A stretch of DNA of 64,000 nucleotides from Enchytraeus crypticus (taxonomy: Eukaryota > Annelida > Clitellata > Enchytraeida > Enchytraeidae), in NCBI GenBank assembly GCA_905160935.1, contig CAJHZI010000806.1:688501-752500 (forward strand), written 5' to 3'. Every line of letters begins with the position of its first letter. The first letter of the stretch is position 1. The translations under genes were made by a program, and so were the position numbers. Below, piece after piece: positions 10,952-20,784 of this stretch. The notes beneath the pieces were generated by a model. It was not told where the DNA came from, did not search any database, and saw only the letters and a program-made list of their open reading frames with translations.

Positions 10952-11783
10952 TTGAAGCCCATCTCGTGCTTACAAGTGGACCCATCATGGTTTACATTGA
11001 CACACCTGTAGCTGTTCAAGCTTTACAAAATTAAAACCTTTAACATCCAATCCAAAAAGTAGCATCTTGGCAAAACGACCATGAAGTGTTTTACTAGAGG
11101 ATGGTTTTTCAGAAGACTGTTAAAAAAAGAAGTAAACCGACATTAAAGTTATATGATCAACTACGCTGAAATTATCACTTTTAATACCACATGTTTAATC
11201 CGTTAGGCAATTTAGACCATTTTCCGTGTAACCAGTCCAATGAATGTCTGAGATTTTACTCTCAGATCAGCGCGGCTGGGATTCGAAACCACGAGGGTTC
11301 AATTCACCTCAGGATCTGACATTTAAAGCTTCATGACGTTATCCCTCCTACGCTACGACATTACGGGTAAGTTATTGTTAATAACTTACCCGTAATCCTC
11401 AAGAAATCTCCGATTGTTCTGTTCGGAGTGGACACGAAGAAATATGCAGTGGAGAGCTGATCGACCGGAAGCAGGACGTCTATCATATAGGCTCCACTGG
11501 CTTGAGACGCTGTCACGAGTCCGGCTCCAGAAAGAACAAGAACAGGCTTGGATGACCGGATACGAATCCCCGATGGATCAGATCCGCCCGTGGCTTCCAC
11601 GGATATCTAAGTTGTTTTAACTCAGGATAGAAGACAGCAAAATTTTACAAGTATAAATCTATTAATTAATTAAATATGATATTGAAACTGAGAAAAAAAC
11701 AAGCAATAAACTATTACTGAATAATAACTATTAGCGTTTAGTATTAATAATTAAGGGATATATGCAGTATATATATGTATACT

Positions 11784-11857
<74 letters not shown>

Positions 11858-12049
11858 CATGTATACGTATATATATATATATATATAGGCTACATATAAT
11901 TGATATACATGTACACCAACGTTATAAAGGGCATTCGATTTTTGAGCGCCTAGGCTCCAGAAATTCCTACAAAAACTTAAACGGATGGATCAAGTCTATT
12001 TTTCTTTTTTCTCCACCCTAATTAAGGGAAGATGTTGATTATGATGACA

Positions 12050-12146
<97 letters not shown>

Positions 12147-13920
12147 GAGAGAGAGAGAGAAATTTGAAAACGATAAACATGTATAATATACAACCTGCAT
12201 GGTTTCAAATCCACTCAGAACATCTTTCAGAACATCTCCATTCTTGTAGACGACGTTATTATATTCCAGCTGTATGGATGACGGATTAGTTAGCTCCACG
12301 GATACTATATTTTCCGATTCGAGACTAGCCAATATAAATCCAAACGGACCGGATTTAACGTAACTGTTTGCATCTTCTGTGTAGAAAGTCGTGAGCACAT
12401 AGTCGGTGCCTAGTCTCGTAGTCATTGGCACCCCATAACCGTCAGAAATACTGGCACCCGCCAAGTGCCCCTGAACCACGATGTCTTGCGAGGAGTGGAT
12501 GTAGATACCTAAAATAGCAGATCAATGGACTGAGGAAAAGTGATTTAGTTTAGACATGTTGAATACTAATTTTGCTAATTCTGAGGAACGCGACGAGAAA
12601 ACACATAAGAAGCCATTCTTTTTCCCAGCTATAGACTACATAAGGTATGGATAGGCTATAAACTTTGTGACGTTATTAACTTGTTTATATAAGGAGTGAC
12701 CTTATAGAGCGAGAAAACAAACTTTGAGTATGAATATGTACCTTGAACCTGCCGCTTGGCAGTGTAATGAAGAATTGTGTAAATTGTAACATAAGCATTT
12801 CAGTTGATCATTGTTATGTCATTTGATAACAAATTTATTTAAATTTTGTCTTATTGGTTTTTTAGCGCGTGTGTGTTGACATTAAATTAAAAATTTATAA
12901 TTTGTAATCATAGATATGTAACGTATAGATTTTAAAAGTTTACTTTAATAACCTCATAATAAATCACCCGACGGCAAAATTATTAACTAATATGTACTGA
13001 TTTTCGCTCTGTAGTCTAAATGCAAAGTGGACGTATGCTGTAGATTCTGCGTCAGTTTTGGCAAATTTACTTTATGCAATTAGCTCTGCTCTTAATTGCT
13101 GAGTTAAACACTATGTTTAAATTATGTTTAAGCAGTGATTTTACGTAGGTTTATTAATTGGTTCTGTATGAGAGATGGTCGCAATTGTAAGTTATTCACT
13201 GTAAATCCTATCATTAATTTATTGTGATTTGTACATGTATAATTATCATTATTATCCTCTAATCTCTTTCTGACCCTAGAGCTTCAGCTAACTGTCAGTA
13301 AATTCTGAAAATAACCTAAAAGCAAATGTACTATAATTGAATTAACCAAAAACCATTATAATTAAGACTTGCATAAAATTAACGCTAATAAATAATAAAC
13401 TCTGCTAAAGAAAATCCAACAGTTCCATGGTGGCATAATTATCTGAATTAAAGTATATCGAATTAGTTATATTTTAATACTATTTGATAGATGTAATGTT
13501 TTAGCTATTGCTGTTATTTTATATCTCTTATGAAGTGTGTCATTAATAAATATTCTTTAGGCACTACCACTAGCCATTTGTGATAGGCAAAATTTATGAA
13601 GCACCCAATAAGACTGTAGCCAAGCCTAAGTCCAATAAACCTAGCAGGTACCTAGTTTCCCCTAATTGGATTTCAAGGATGATAATTCTGCTTGCTTAAT
13701 CACGACCCTAGTTAAACTGGTATTCAAGGAGGAAGAATATGATGATTAATGATGATGTTGCTGGGTAGTGTAAAGTTCCACTCATATGTAGACAATTTTA
13801 CTAGTTTAGATATTAATTTAAATGCAATTGTTATTTAGCTTATTATTTCTATTGTACTCCTTCTGTATACTAGTCTCGAAGACCGAGTTCGACCATGACA
13901 CTGCAATATAAGTTTTCGTT

Positions 13921-13967
<47 letters not shown>

Positions 13968-15603
13968 TAATAATAGTAACCACTACTACCATTAAGAGAT
14001 ACATAATATATAATTGTTAATACCTTTATTTCCTTTTCCAGTTCCCAGTACCATCATTTCTACTGGTAGAGTTATGTTCGCGACACTGTACGGCGTGATG
14101 AAGAACCTCTTTGATATATAGCCGAGTTGAGAGCGATTGATCGCTGGCGTGCTCACGAGAACATAGGCTAATCTGCTGTTAGGATTGGTGATGTAGAGCG
14201 AGAGTCGTTGGGGGAACGTCTGGCCTAGTGTATACTCAAAGAAAGAAGCTAGGAATGTCTTATTGGCTTCTGCAGCCTGTAAGGCTACAATAGTAATAAA
14301 TGGAATAATTTAATTGGTAAATCGTCTGCCTTAGGATTGGGAATTTGGGGTTAAAATCCAGGCTCTAGTAAAAGTGCCGATTTTTCCTGGATGATCGCAC
14401 TTTTTTGCACACTTGTATATCTAGTATACAGGTAATTTAAGAAATAAAAAAGTTAGTAAAATAAGAAATCTAGTAAAAGCTAATGTTAACGTCAGATTCC
14501 TCTCTCGAAAGCGATATCAGTGACGGGTGAGCCCAGGATTTGAACTCTTCACATGCTGATCCGTTGTAGCATATCTTACCTGCATACAGCCAAACTTGGA
14601 AGCAGAATATCAGCACGTTTGGTACAGAACAGATGCGTAAGGAGTAGTATACACATACAGTAAACTAGAGCAGTATATTAAATTATTTAACTTTTAGTAG
14701 AGCCTGTTGTTAAATTGTAAATCGGAAGGGGGCACGAAACTGACAGTTACGCTGGCTTTCAATTACCACTTTAATTACTTCAATTACCACTTTAATTACT
14801 TCAATTACCACTTTTATTACTTCAATTACCACTTTAATTACTTCAATTACCACTTTAATTACTTCAATTACCACTTTAATTACTTCAATTACCACTTTAA
14901 TTGTTGAGGAGAACATGCATAGGAATAGTTGACTATAGAGCGTAGTTTAGTTCTCTACACTGCAGTAATTACTAATTAGTACTTCAATATAATAATATTC
15001 ATGGCATAGCCGGAGTGTTCATTGCAATACACTGCAGTGCAATCCAATCATACCATACAATGCCGCATTTCTCTCTAGAATTTTACAATGTACTGGTTTA
15101 AAATATAAATCTCTCCCAATTACTACCTTCATCAGAGCCCTTCAAGTGTAAAAGTAAACAAACATTGTAGTGAAATGATCAACTAGGTTGATATCTATCA
15201 CTATTAATGCCACATGTTTAAACAGTTATGCAATTTAGTCCATTTTCCGTAAACCAGTCCAATGAATGTCAGAGATTTTACTCTCAGATCAGCGCGGCTG
15301 AGAATCGAACCCACGAGAGTTCAATTCTCATCAGGATCAGTCATTTTAAGCTTCTTAATATTGCCTGACACCTCTAACCACTATGCTATTGGTGTATCCA
15401 TGATTTGGAGCTCATATGCAGCCCGCCTGTGGAAGAGAATGTTACGCATTTAACGTATAATAAACTGTATTCATTCATAATTTCCACATTAGATAGCAGT
15501 TTCATTATATAACGTGAATTTAAGGCTTCCTACCTCCAGTAAATGTTAATGCGGCAAACATTAGGAATTGCATGCTTGAACTTCTTTTGTAATATATTTC
15601 CAT
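8261..15603 (-). CDS. G0: secreted IgGFc-binding-domain protein, diverged array member
   Basis: Exons on the minus strand are 15534-15603, 14024-14269, 12195-12508, 11390-11606, 9063-9605 and 8261-8508 (stop TAG). All GT-AG junctions keep frame and give 545 residues. Exon 1 codes a signal peptide ([10 protein letters not shown], then [11 protein letters not shown]). Exons 2-4 resemble the IgGFc-binding N-terminal domain: [16 protein letters not shown], then SISDGYG, FGFILAS and ENIVSV, then [10 protein letters not shown] and LLPVDQLS. Exon 5 continues a beta-rich region with YLTEM near its end. Exon 6 has a PAN/apple-like Cys pattern ([22 protein letters not shown]). The exon 3 and 4 lengths (314, 217) equal those of G1-G3, which confirms homology despite low identity. 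It may be a soluble or mucosal recognition protein, but the ligand is unknown. The exon 6 acceptor is supplied by a SINE tail. Confidence 0.8.
8518..8640 (-). repeat. SINE-3 copy abutting the G0 exon 6 acceptor
   Basis: The element reads on the minus strand as GGGATGATGTCAGGGACGTC-type text in reverse, ending GAAACGGACGTTAAACC and then a TTATTATTAT tail. Related copies lie at 8695-8850, 36505-36640, 37625-37690, 39895-40040, 40160-40330 and 19560-19625. Its tail lies ten bases from the exon 6 boundary. Confidence 0.65.
8695..8850 (-). repeat. SINE-3, second copy in G0 intron 5
   Basis: Same family as 8518-8640 but with more of the 5' part (GATCAATTCACCCAGACCA, GCTGAGGAGAAGTAGA). The best match is 36505-36640. 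Confidence 0.65.
9640..10370. other. G0 intron 4, unique AT-rich part
   Basis: No coding signal. Three TAGGCCTA 8-mers lie within 350 bp (9828, 9960, 10164). Short TATTAATAAATAAAT-like direct repeats lie at 9840-9900. Confidence 0.5.
10380..10830 (+). mobile_element. LINE-A fragment, reverse transcriptase C-terminus to 3' end
   Basis: The frame from 10530 codes [20 protein letters not shown] and then a [14 protein letters not shown] block and [14 protein letters not shown] stop. These are the C-terminal signatures of an endonuclease/reverse-transcriptase LINE. Upstream, LYGCEAWTL is recognisable before a stop at about 10520. The stop lies in the terminal hairpin region, and a GA microsatellite begins within about 10 nt. 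It is a 5'-truncated insertion in G0 intron 4, antisense to the gene. Confidence 0.8.
10834..10951. repeat. GA microsatellite forming the tail of LINE-A
   Basis: The GA run starts immediately after the LINE-A terminal codons. Low-complexity ORFs on both strands across it are artefacts. Confidence 0.9.
11150..11358 (-). repeat. tRNA-derived SINE (SINE-2), copy 1
   Basis: On the minus strand it has an A-box-like TAGCGTAGG region and a B box of the GGTTCGAATCC type, followed by a body containing CTCAGACATTCATTGGACTG. Copies lie at 15175-15395 and 60660-60880, with a partial copy at 41445-41500. It ends within 2 bases of a perfect palindrome at the exon 4 donor of G0. Confidence 0.75.
11788..11888. 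repeat. TA microsatellite
   Basis: A long TA run with two interruptions, in G0 intron 3. Confidence 0.9.
11905..11990 (+). repeat. Fragment of a GATGAT-tailed dispersed repeat
   Basis: The text AAGGGCATTCG, GGCTCCAGAAATTCCTAC and AAACTTAAACGGATGG matches 39130-39195 in inverted orientation. Other parts of the same family, ending in GATGATGATG, are seen at 13690-13770, 37790-37850, 38995-39195, 42830-43015 and 57245-57300. Confidence 0.5.
12049..12162. repeat. TA then GA compound microsatellite beside the G0 exon 3 donor
   Basis: TA dinucleotides run to about 12115 and then switch to GA. The tract begins about 35 nt inside intron 3 from the exon 3 donor at 12194, so on the transcript it is a CU-rich then AU-rich stretch. 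Confidence 0.9.
12575..12775 (+). repeat. R360 repeat, copy 2 (partial)
   Basis: Matches the 3' two-thirds of R360 and ends at the hairpin CTGCCGCTTGGCAG. It lies in G0 intron 2. From 12780 to 13690 I see no recognisable feature. Confidence 0.6.
13600..13790 (+). repeat. GATGAT-tailed dispersed repeat, copy
   Basis: Contains CGACCCTAGTTAAACTGG and ATTCAAGGAGGAAGAATATG, then GATGATTAATGATGATG. It matches 37793-37850 and, inverted, 38995-39060. Confidence 0.55.
13924..13972. repeat. AAT microsatellite
   Basis: About 15 AAT units, about 50 nt inside G0 intron 2 from the exon 2 donor. Confidence 0.9.
14315..14430 (+). repeat. Decayed tRNA-like SINE (SINE-4)
   Basis: GTCTGCCTTAGGATTGGG and then GGGGTTAAAATCC (a B-box relic) are followed by a GCACTTTTTTGCAC region. 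Related copies occur at 21538-21640 and 55512-55620, where they sit at equivalent places in intron 5 of G1 and G3. Confidence 0.5.
14465..14590 (-). repeat. SINE-1, copy 2
   Basis: Same family as 6796-6935 in the opposite orientation (GCTAATGTTAACGTCAGATT, GAGCCCAGGATTTGAAC). It lies in G0 intron 1. Confidence 0.65.
14758..14902. repeat. 21-bp minisatellite, about 7-8 units
   Basis: The unit CAATTACCACTTTAATTACT plus T is repeated with only one or two substitutions. Because 21 is a multiple of three, both strands are open through it (FNYHFNY and VIEVIKV periodic peptides). It lies in G0 intron 1, and I regard the ORFs as incidental. Confidence 0.9.
15175..15395 (-). repeat. SINE-2, copy 2
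   Basis: Matches 11150-11358, including the inverted B box region and the CAGTCCAATGAATGTC body. It lies in G0 intron 1. Confidence 0.7.
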
Positions 15604-15929
15604 TTTGACAGCTCTGCAAAGTGAGATATAGTTATTTAATTTTCATTTAGATATATCACTGATAAAATATTTAAATTTCAATTCTTTAAATATAATAAAT
15701 GACGTGCATAATATTATAACCTCCTATCAATATAAAATTGGAATATACCCGTCACTGCAATACACTGGTTAAGATTTCTAGACACTATGAAGACATACAG
15801 TATCTACATGTAGTTTTATTTTTTCCATAATTAATCAAATGCATCTAGATGAGAGGAGTTTGTTCTTATTAGGATCTAATTATCACTGTTATTCTACCGG
15901 GACACTGAAGTATAGATGAATCGTTAACA

Positions 15930-16140
15930 ACACTTTTCGAAGGAGGCGACAAGGGAAGAACTGAAGAAGGCAACGAGAAATCACATTAGAAGTCATATTT
16001 TTCCCAAGCCATAGACTACATACGGTACGGATAAAGCAGTACCTTTAGTGAAATGTTTAACTTACTTATCTAAGGAGTGTGAAAACAGACTCACGGTATG
16101 CATATGTATTTTGAACCAGCCACATATCAGAATTCTAGAC
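15930..16140 (+). repeat. R360 repeat, diverged copy 3
   Basis: GGCAACGAGAAATCACATTA, CATAGACTACATACGGTACG and TTGAACCAGCCACATATCAG correspond to R360 with substitutions. It lies upstream of G0. The stretch 16140-17490 after it has no recognised gene apart from one TAGGCCTA at 16314. Confidence 0.5.
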
Positions 16141-17494
16141 AAAAGAATTATTATTAACTGAAGTAAAACTTCAGAAAAGAAATTTCTAGAATTGAAATTA
16201 AGTTTTAGCTAAATTCTATTTAAAATTTATTTATATTTTAGATTCTATTTTTATTTATGGATTTTATTTATTCTATTAATTCTATTTATACCTGTTCACA
16301 GTGTCCAGTCCAGTAGGCCTAATCGTTTGCACGATATCTTCCACTTAAATTAGGTATAACGTAATTTATATCTCTGTCGATCTTAAATATTGCGGTCAAA
16401 ATGCGAATGTTTATCACTAAACCGATGTGCGAAAGATTAGCTTGGAAATTCACAAATTCACACTACAAAGGAGAGCAGAATTTTTGTAAGTAATAGATAA
16501 ATTGAAATTTATCACATCGGTTAAAATAATTATTCATTGATTTTCAGCTAAATCTTTTAACTCCAGTTCACCAATGTTACGGTATTCACTGCAAAGTTTT
16601 ATTATATGTGTACGAAGCCTTGTTGATGGACTCATCTATTTCAACGTAAAATTGAAGAACATTACAATTACGTCTACTTCACTTTTGAGAACATAATGTT
16701 GAGGGGCCAATGGAATGAATGCACTGGAGAGAATCATTTCACAAGAGAACGGCGAACAAAAGCCAACATCTTCCCAAGTTCTTCGATTTTCCTTCTGAAG
16801 AGGATTCATCCCGTCTGAAGCGGAAGTGTTTTACAAGAAAATGTCTCATAATAAGCCGCACCGATCGAAAGTCACTCATTATACATGTAGGTTTACCTCA
16901 TTTTAAAATTAAAAGTCTATTAAATTTTCATTCGCATTAAATTTGTGCAAGAAAGGAAGTTGGGAGGACAAGAGGCAGGATTAAAATAACGAAATTATAT
17001 AAGGAGCAGAGATAGCGAGAGCATATATAGTATTTAAGTTTTATAAATCAGATCTTTATAAGTAGGTCGGACTATTATAATTTGTTTAATAACTGTTTTC
17101 GTAAAACTAGCCACGGTACACTTTGACACTGGTAACACGGCAATTCTACTGCATTTAAAAAATCTATCTTTTCGTGATTAATCTACACAAAGTGAGAAAA
17201 ATGACCTTCAATTAAGTTATGATAAAGTTAAAGCAAAACAAATGCGATTAAAAGAAGAAGAGGGTACACATACTTGAGATAATCTTCATCTGAATTGGAA
17301 TACAGACATGGTGGGCCACTCTTTATTGATGACTTCTTGAGAGTAACAGAAAAACAGAGATAGTGAGTGAGGGAGAGAGAGAGAGAGAGAAGTACGCACA
17401 TTTACTTTTAGTATTATAGAGATATTTTAATGGACATCTAGGTTGGGATCGAGTACAATTGGACTCCTTGCTATTAGATATGGTACAACTTTAA

Positions 17495-17690
17495 ATATTG
17501 GAGATTTTGTCGCCGTTTTTTACCCTTTTATTTTTTTCTCGCCGGCTTGTATTTGAATCAATAGTACTCGACTTTGTCATTGATGACATGGTGCCCGTTT
17601 TATTCTCTTCTCGAGCAACTAGATCTTCCATCGAAGACTTGAACGCTATAAACTATGCATACATTAACTATAGATCAATTTGAGTCATGC
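17495..17690 (+). mobile_element. CR1-like LINE 3' end, fragment
   Basis: TTTTTCTCGCCGGCTTG and AATCAATAGTACTCGACTTT match 62868-62910. The ORF over it is a relic. Confidence 0.55.
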
Positions 17691-18418
17691 CAATTGTTAA
17701 ATTCTCTTATTTTAGGTTTTTAGCCATCATTTTTATGTATACAACTTTCAAATTAATAAGTAATTACCTGGTAGGAATAAAGTGAAATAAATATCTAATG
17801 ATATGTGTAATTCAGAATATCGTTAACTTTTATAAATTTTTTTTACAAGAAGTCTCTACTAGACAGAATGGACCGTTTTTTATTTTACTGATTACTCCTA
17901 CCTAGCTAGTAGTATTACTACAAAGTAACCAACATTGTAACCGAAAATATCGATTATTTTCTGGGTAGTTTTCTCTTATGTTGCTTATGAATATTGTATT
18001 TTAAAGCAGTATAATTGGGCTTCCAGTTTATATAATATCGATGTTTCTCATTTGGTTGTCCATTGCAAAGTCATTCTATCTAGAAAGAGTTCTTTCATAG
18101 AACTTTGTGTAAACGTGAAACCACTAGTCATAGTCTGTGCATTTACTTCAAGTCCTGGTTTTTACTTTTTATACTTCCGTACTAGGTTCTGTATTTGCTT
18201 GAAAATCCGGCATAATAATGAAATATTGTGAAATTTACAAATCGCAAGTTCTCATTCCTGTGAAAATATATTTAAAACCAGAAAAATGACAATTGTGGAA
18301 ATTTCGTAACAAATTCAATATAACGAAACAACCTCAAGCCTCGTAAAATACAGAGAGTAAGGTAATCATGCTCTGTATTGTGGCAAAGTAGACAATACTA
18401 CTGACGACAAAACGATGA

Positions 18419-18420
<2 letters not shown>
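17690..18420. other. Intergenic G0-G1, no gene seen
   Basis: AT-rich unique DNA with no recognisable motif. Confidence 0.5.
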
Positions 18421-18469
<49 letters not shown>

Positions 18470-18555
18470 AAGAAAGAGAGAGAGACAGAGAGAACGAGAG
18501 AGATAGAGTTCGACAGACACAGACAGAAAGATGCAGAGAGAAAGAGAGAGCAGGT
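18421..18555. repeat. GA microsatellite
   Basis: A long imperfect GA tract. It produces spurious low-complexity frames on the minus strand. Confidence 0.9.
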
Positions 18556-18599
18556 GTGAGAGGGAGATAGTGACAAGCGTTATGATTAAAAGTTAATAA

Positions 18600-20380
18600 T
18601 GATGACACTCATTAGAGTTTACATTTAAAGAAAAATAGATTTCAAAAATAGTTAAATCAATATTTTGATTGATTTTAATATTTTTTCAATATCTTGTCTA
18701 TAGATACATTTCTAAAGGGCATTCCACTCTATCGATCATTCCAATCAGTGACGCCATTAAACTAAAATTTGACCACTTCGATACGAAACCCGTTATAGTT
18801 AACAATGTATCTGTAACAATACATTGTTACGTAAGCACATCCCAGTCAGATCTTTCTAGGACTTATTGATTGTTATGAAGATTTTAATAAACTTTTCCAG
18901 CTCGTCATATGCAGTCGTTTTTGCTTGAGACGCATTTTCTATAGCCAGTCAAGTACTGCTAGAGGAACTTCCTTCCTCGAGCAAGGGAAGGGAAGTTATT
19001 TATCGAATTCAGCGCAATTGAACGTTTGATGACTTTACATTATATGCCATCGATCTGCTGAGGATTCCTTTCTTTCATATTCTGTTTAAATGCACGACAA
19101 TAGAGTGGTTTTTTGAGTTGATACCGAAAAGGTGACACTCCATATTTTTTTTTTTTTTTTTTAACAAGAGATTGCAATAAATATTTAAAGCTCTAGAGGC
19201 TGTTATTTAACTTGCCGTATAGCTTTGAATGTCAATAATCCCCAGGGTGTTGGAGGTTATTCTTAAATCCGCGCCGGCTGCTATTGAAGCGTCAACAAAA
19301 GGCAACGATTTCTAACAATCATGGAGGGGAAAAAGTTGAGAATAACGAAAACTACAAAAACAGAAAATCAGAAAGGAAACTATGTAGCACATGCGATATG
19401 TCATGTGTGTAACTATACGGAATAAAAAGACACATTAAAACACATAATTTTCTACCACAGATTTCATATATCTTACTGACTCATGAAGGGAGTGCTGTCA
19501 CCCTTTAAAGCAACGAACGTCCTTTAGATGTCGTTTTGTGTGAGCCGCAGTGTAAAGACAAATCAGACAGAAATACGTCCCTGACGTCGTCTTTGGATGA
19601 GAAAAAAGACATTTAACTAAAATCTTTGTTTCTCTATTTCAACTTTAAATTCAATACACCTAAAGTAAAGCTCATAGGAGCTTAATTCTTTTATAGCCAG
19701 ACGCAACCAGAGTGAAGAACAAATTTAACAGATCCATCAATAAATCTTATAGAGAGACTCAGCGTCTGCTAATGCACCCTTAGAGTCGTTAAAATATCGC
19801 AACGGTCCCGTAAGCGACTAATAGAGAGGTTATAAACGTTCAGCAAATGACTAACATTAGTGTGTCCTAAAGTTTAAACTTTGAATTTATTATAATAATT
19901 GAAATGTTGTTAAAATCTCTAAATGGTGCTAATATGACAGTGCAATAAATAAAAAGAGGGGAAGATGGACAGAGAGAGAGAGAGAGAGAGAAATTTGGAG
20001 ATAGAGAGGGAGAGAGCGAGACAAAATCTAAGATTTAAAAAATTAATAATCAAAAGACAAAGGGAACTATGGGTGGGGACGAAAGAGAAATGTCTAGTAG
20101 AAAAGCATCAAGCCCAATAATATTAGCTTTAAAATTGGACTTGTAAAATAATTATACAGGATTCATAGGCGAAATTCCATAGTCTAAAGTGGCGAGGCTA
20201 CGGTTTCGCAGTAGGGGACAACAGAGGGGGGCTAATTCATGACCGCCTTCCTTTTCATAGACTGTTGAAGGCTTTTCTCTTTGATCGCTCCTATTCAACC
20301 ATTGCATAGGAACTGAGACCAGCAAGTAAACCTAAATTCCAGTAGTACCCTTCCTCGGACAGACTTCCCGGAGTTTGGCT
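18600..20380. other. Intergenic G0-G1 with repeat fragments
   Basis: It holds a T run near 19146, a short repeat at about 19230-19300 that is inverted relative to 52327-52390, a SINE-3 tail at 19560-19625 and a GA run at 19974-19992. No coding region is supported. Confidence 0.5.
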
Positions 20381-20387
20381 TGCACCG

Positions 20388-20500
20388 TTTTGGACACCAC
20401 ACTCGGCTCATCGGATTGAATTTGGTACCATAGTGCTCAGTGTTGTCATGGACGACAGTAGCACTCTAATTCTGTTGTTGTTGTTGTTGTTCGCAGTTAA
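20388..20500 (+). mobile_element. CR1-like LINE 3' end with TTG tail
   Basis: GCACCGTTTTGGAC, AGTGCTCAGTGTTGTC and GACAGTAGCACTCTAATTCT followed by TTG units match 62853-62975. Confidence 0.65.
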
Positions 20501-20784
20501 TTATTGAGACAATAAGTTAAAAGTTGAAGGGCTGAGCACCGAGGTTAGGGGTGGGACTAAAGGGCTAGACATCTAAGCCTGTAACCCACTAGTCTCACCT
20601 CTCAACCAAGATTTCTGAAAATATTACTAATTTAAGGTTAACTTTGAATAGATATACGCAGTAACTTTTACAGTCATTTTACGGTGCAATTCTTGCTAAA
20701 ATTTTACTATGTCGTTAAAATTGAAACAACCCTATGGAGATATATTGCAAAGAGAATGAAGTTAGTGTCCTATGGCTTTAAACA

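Noticed and set aside
12039..12194. Continuation of G0 exon 3 through the SLSLSL and YIYIYI frame
   Set aside because: The frame passes a good donor (CAG|GTTGTA) at 12195, and the exon length is 314 nt in all paralogues. The rest is microsatellite.
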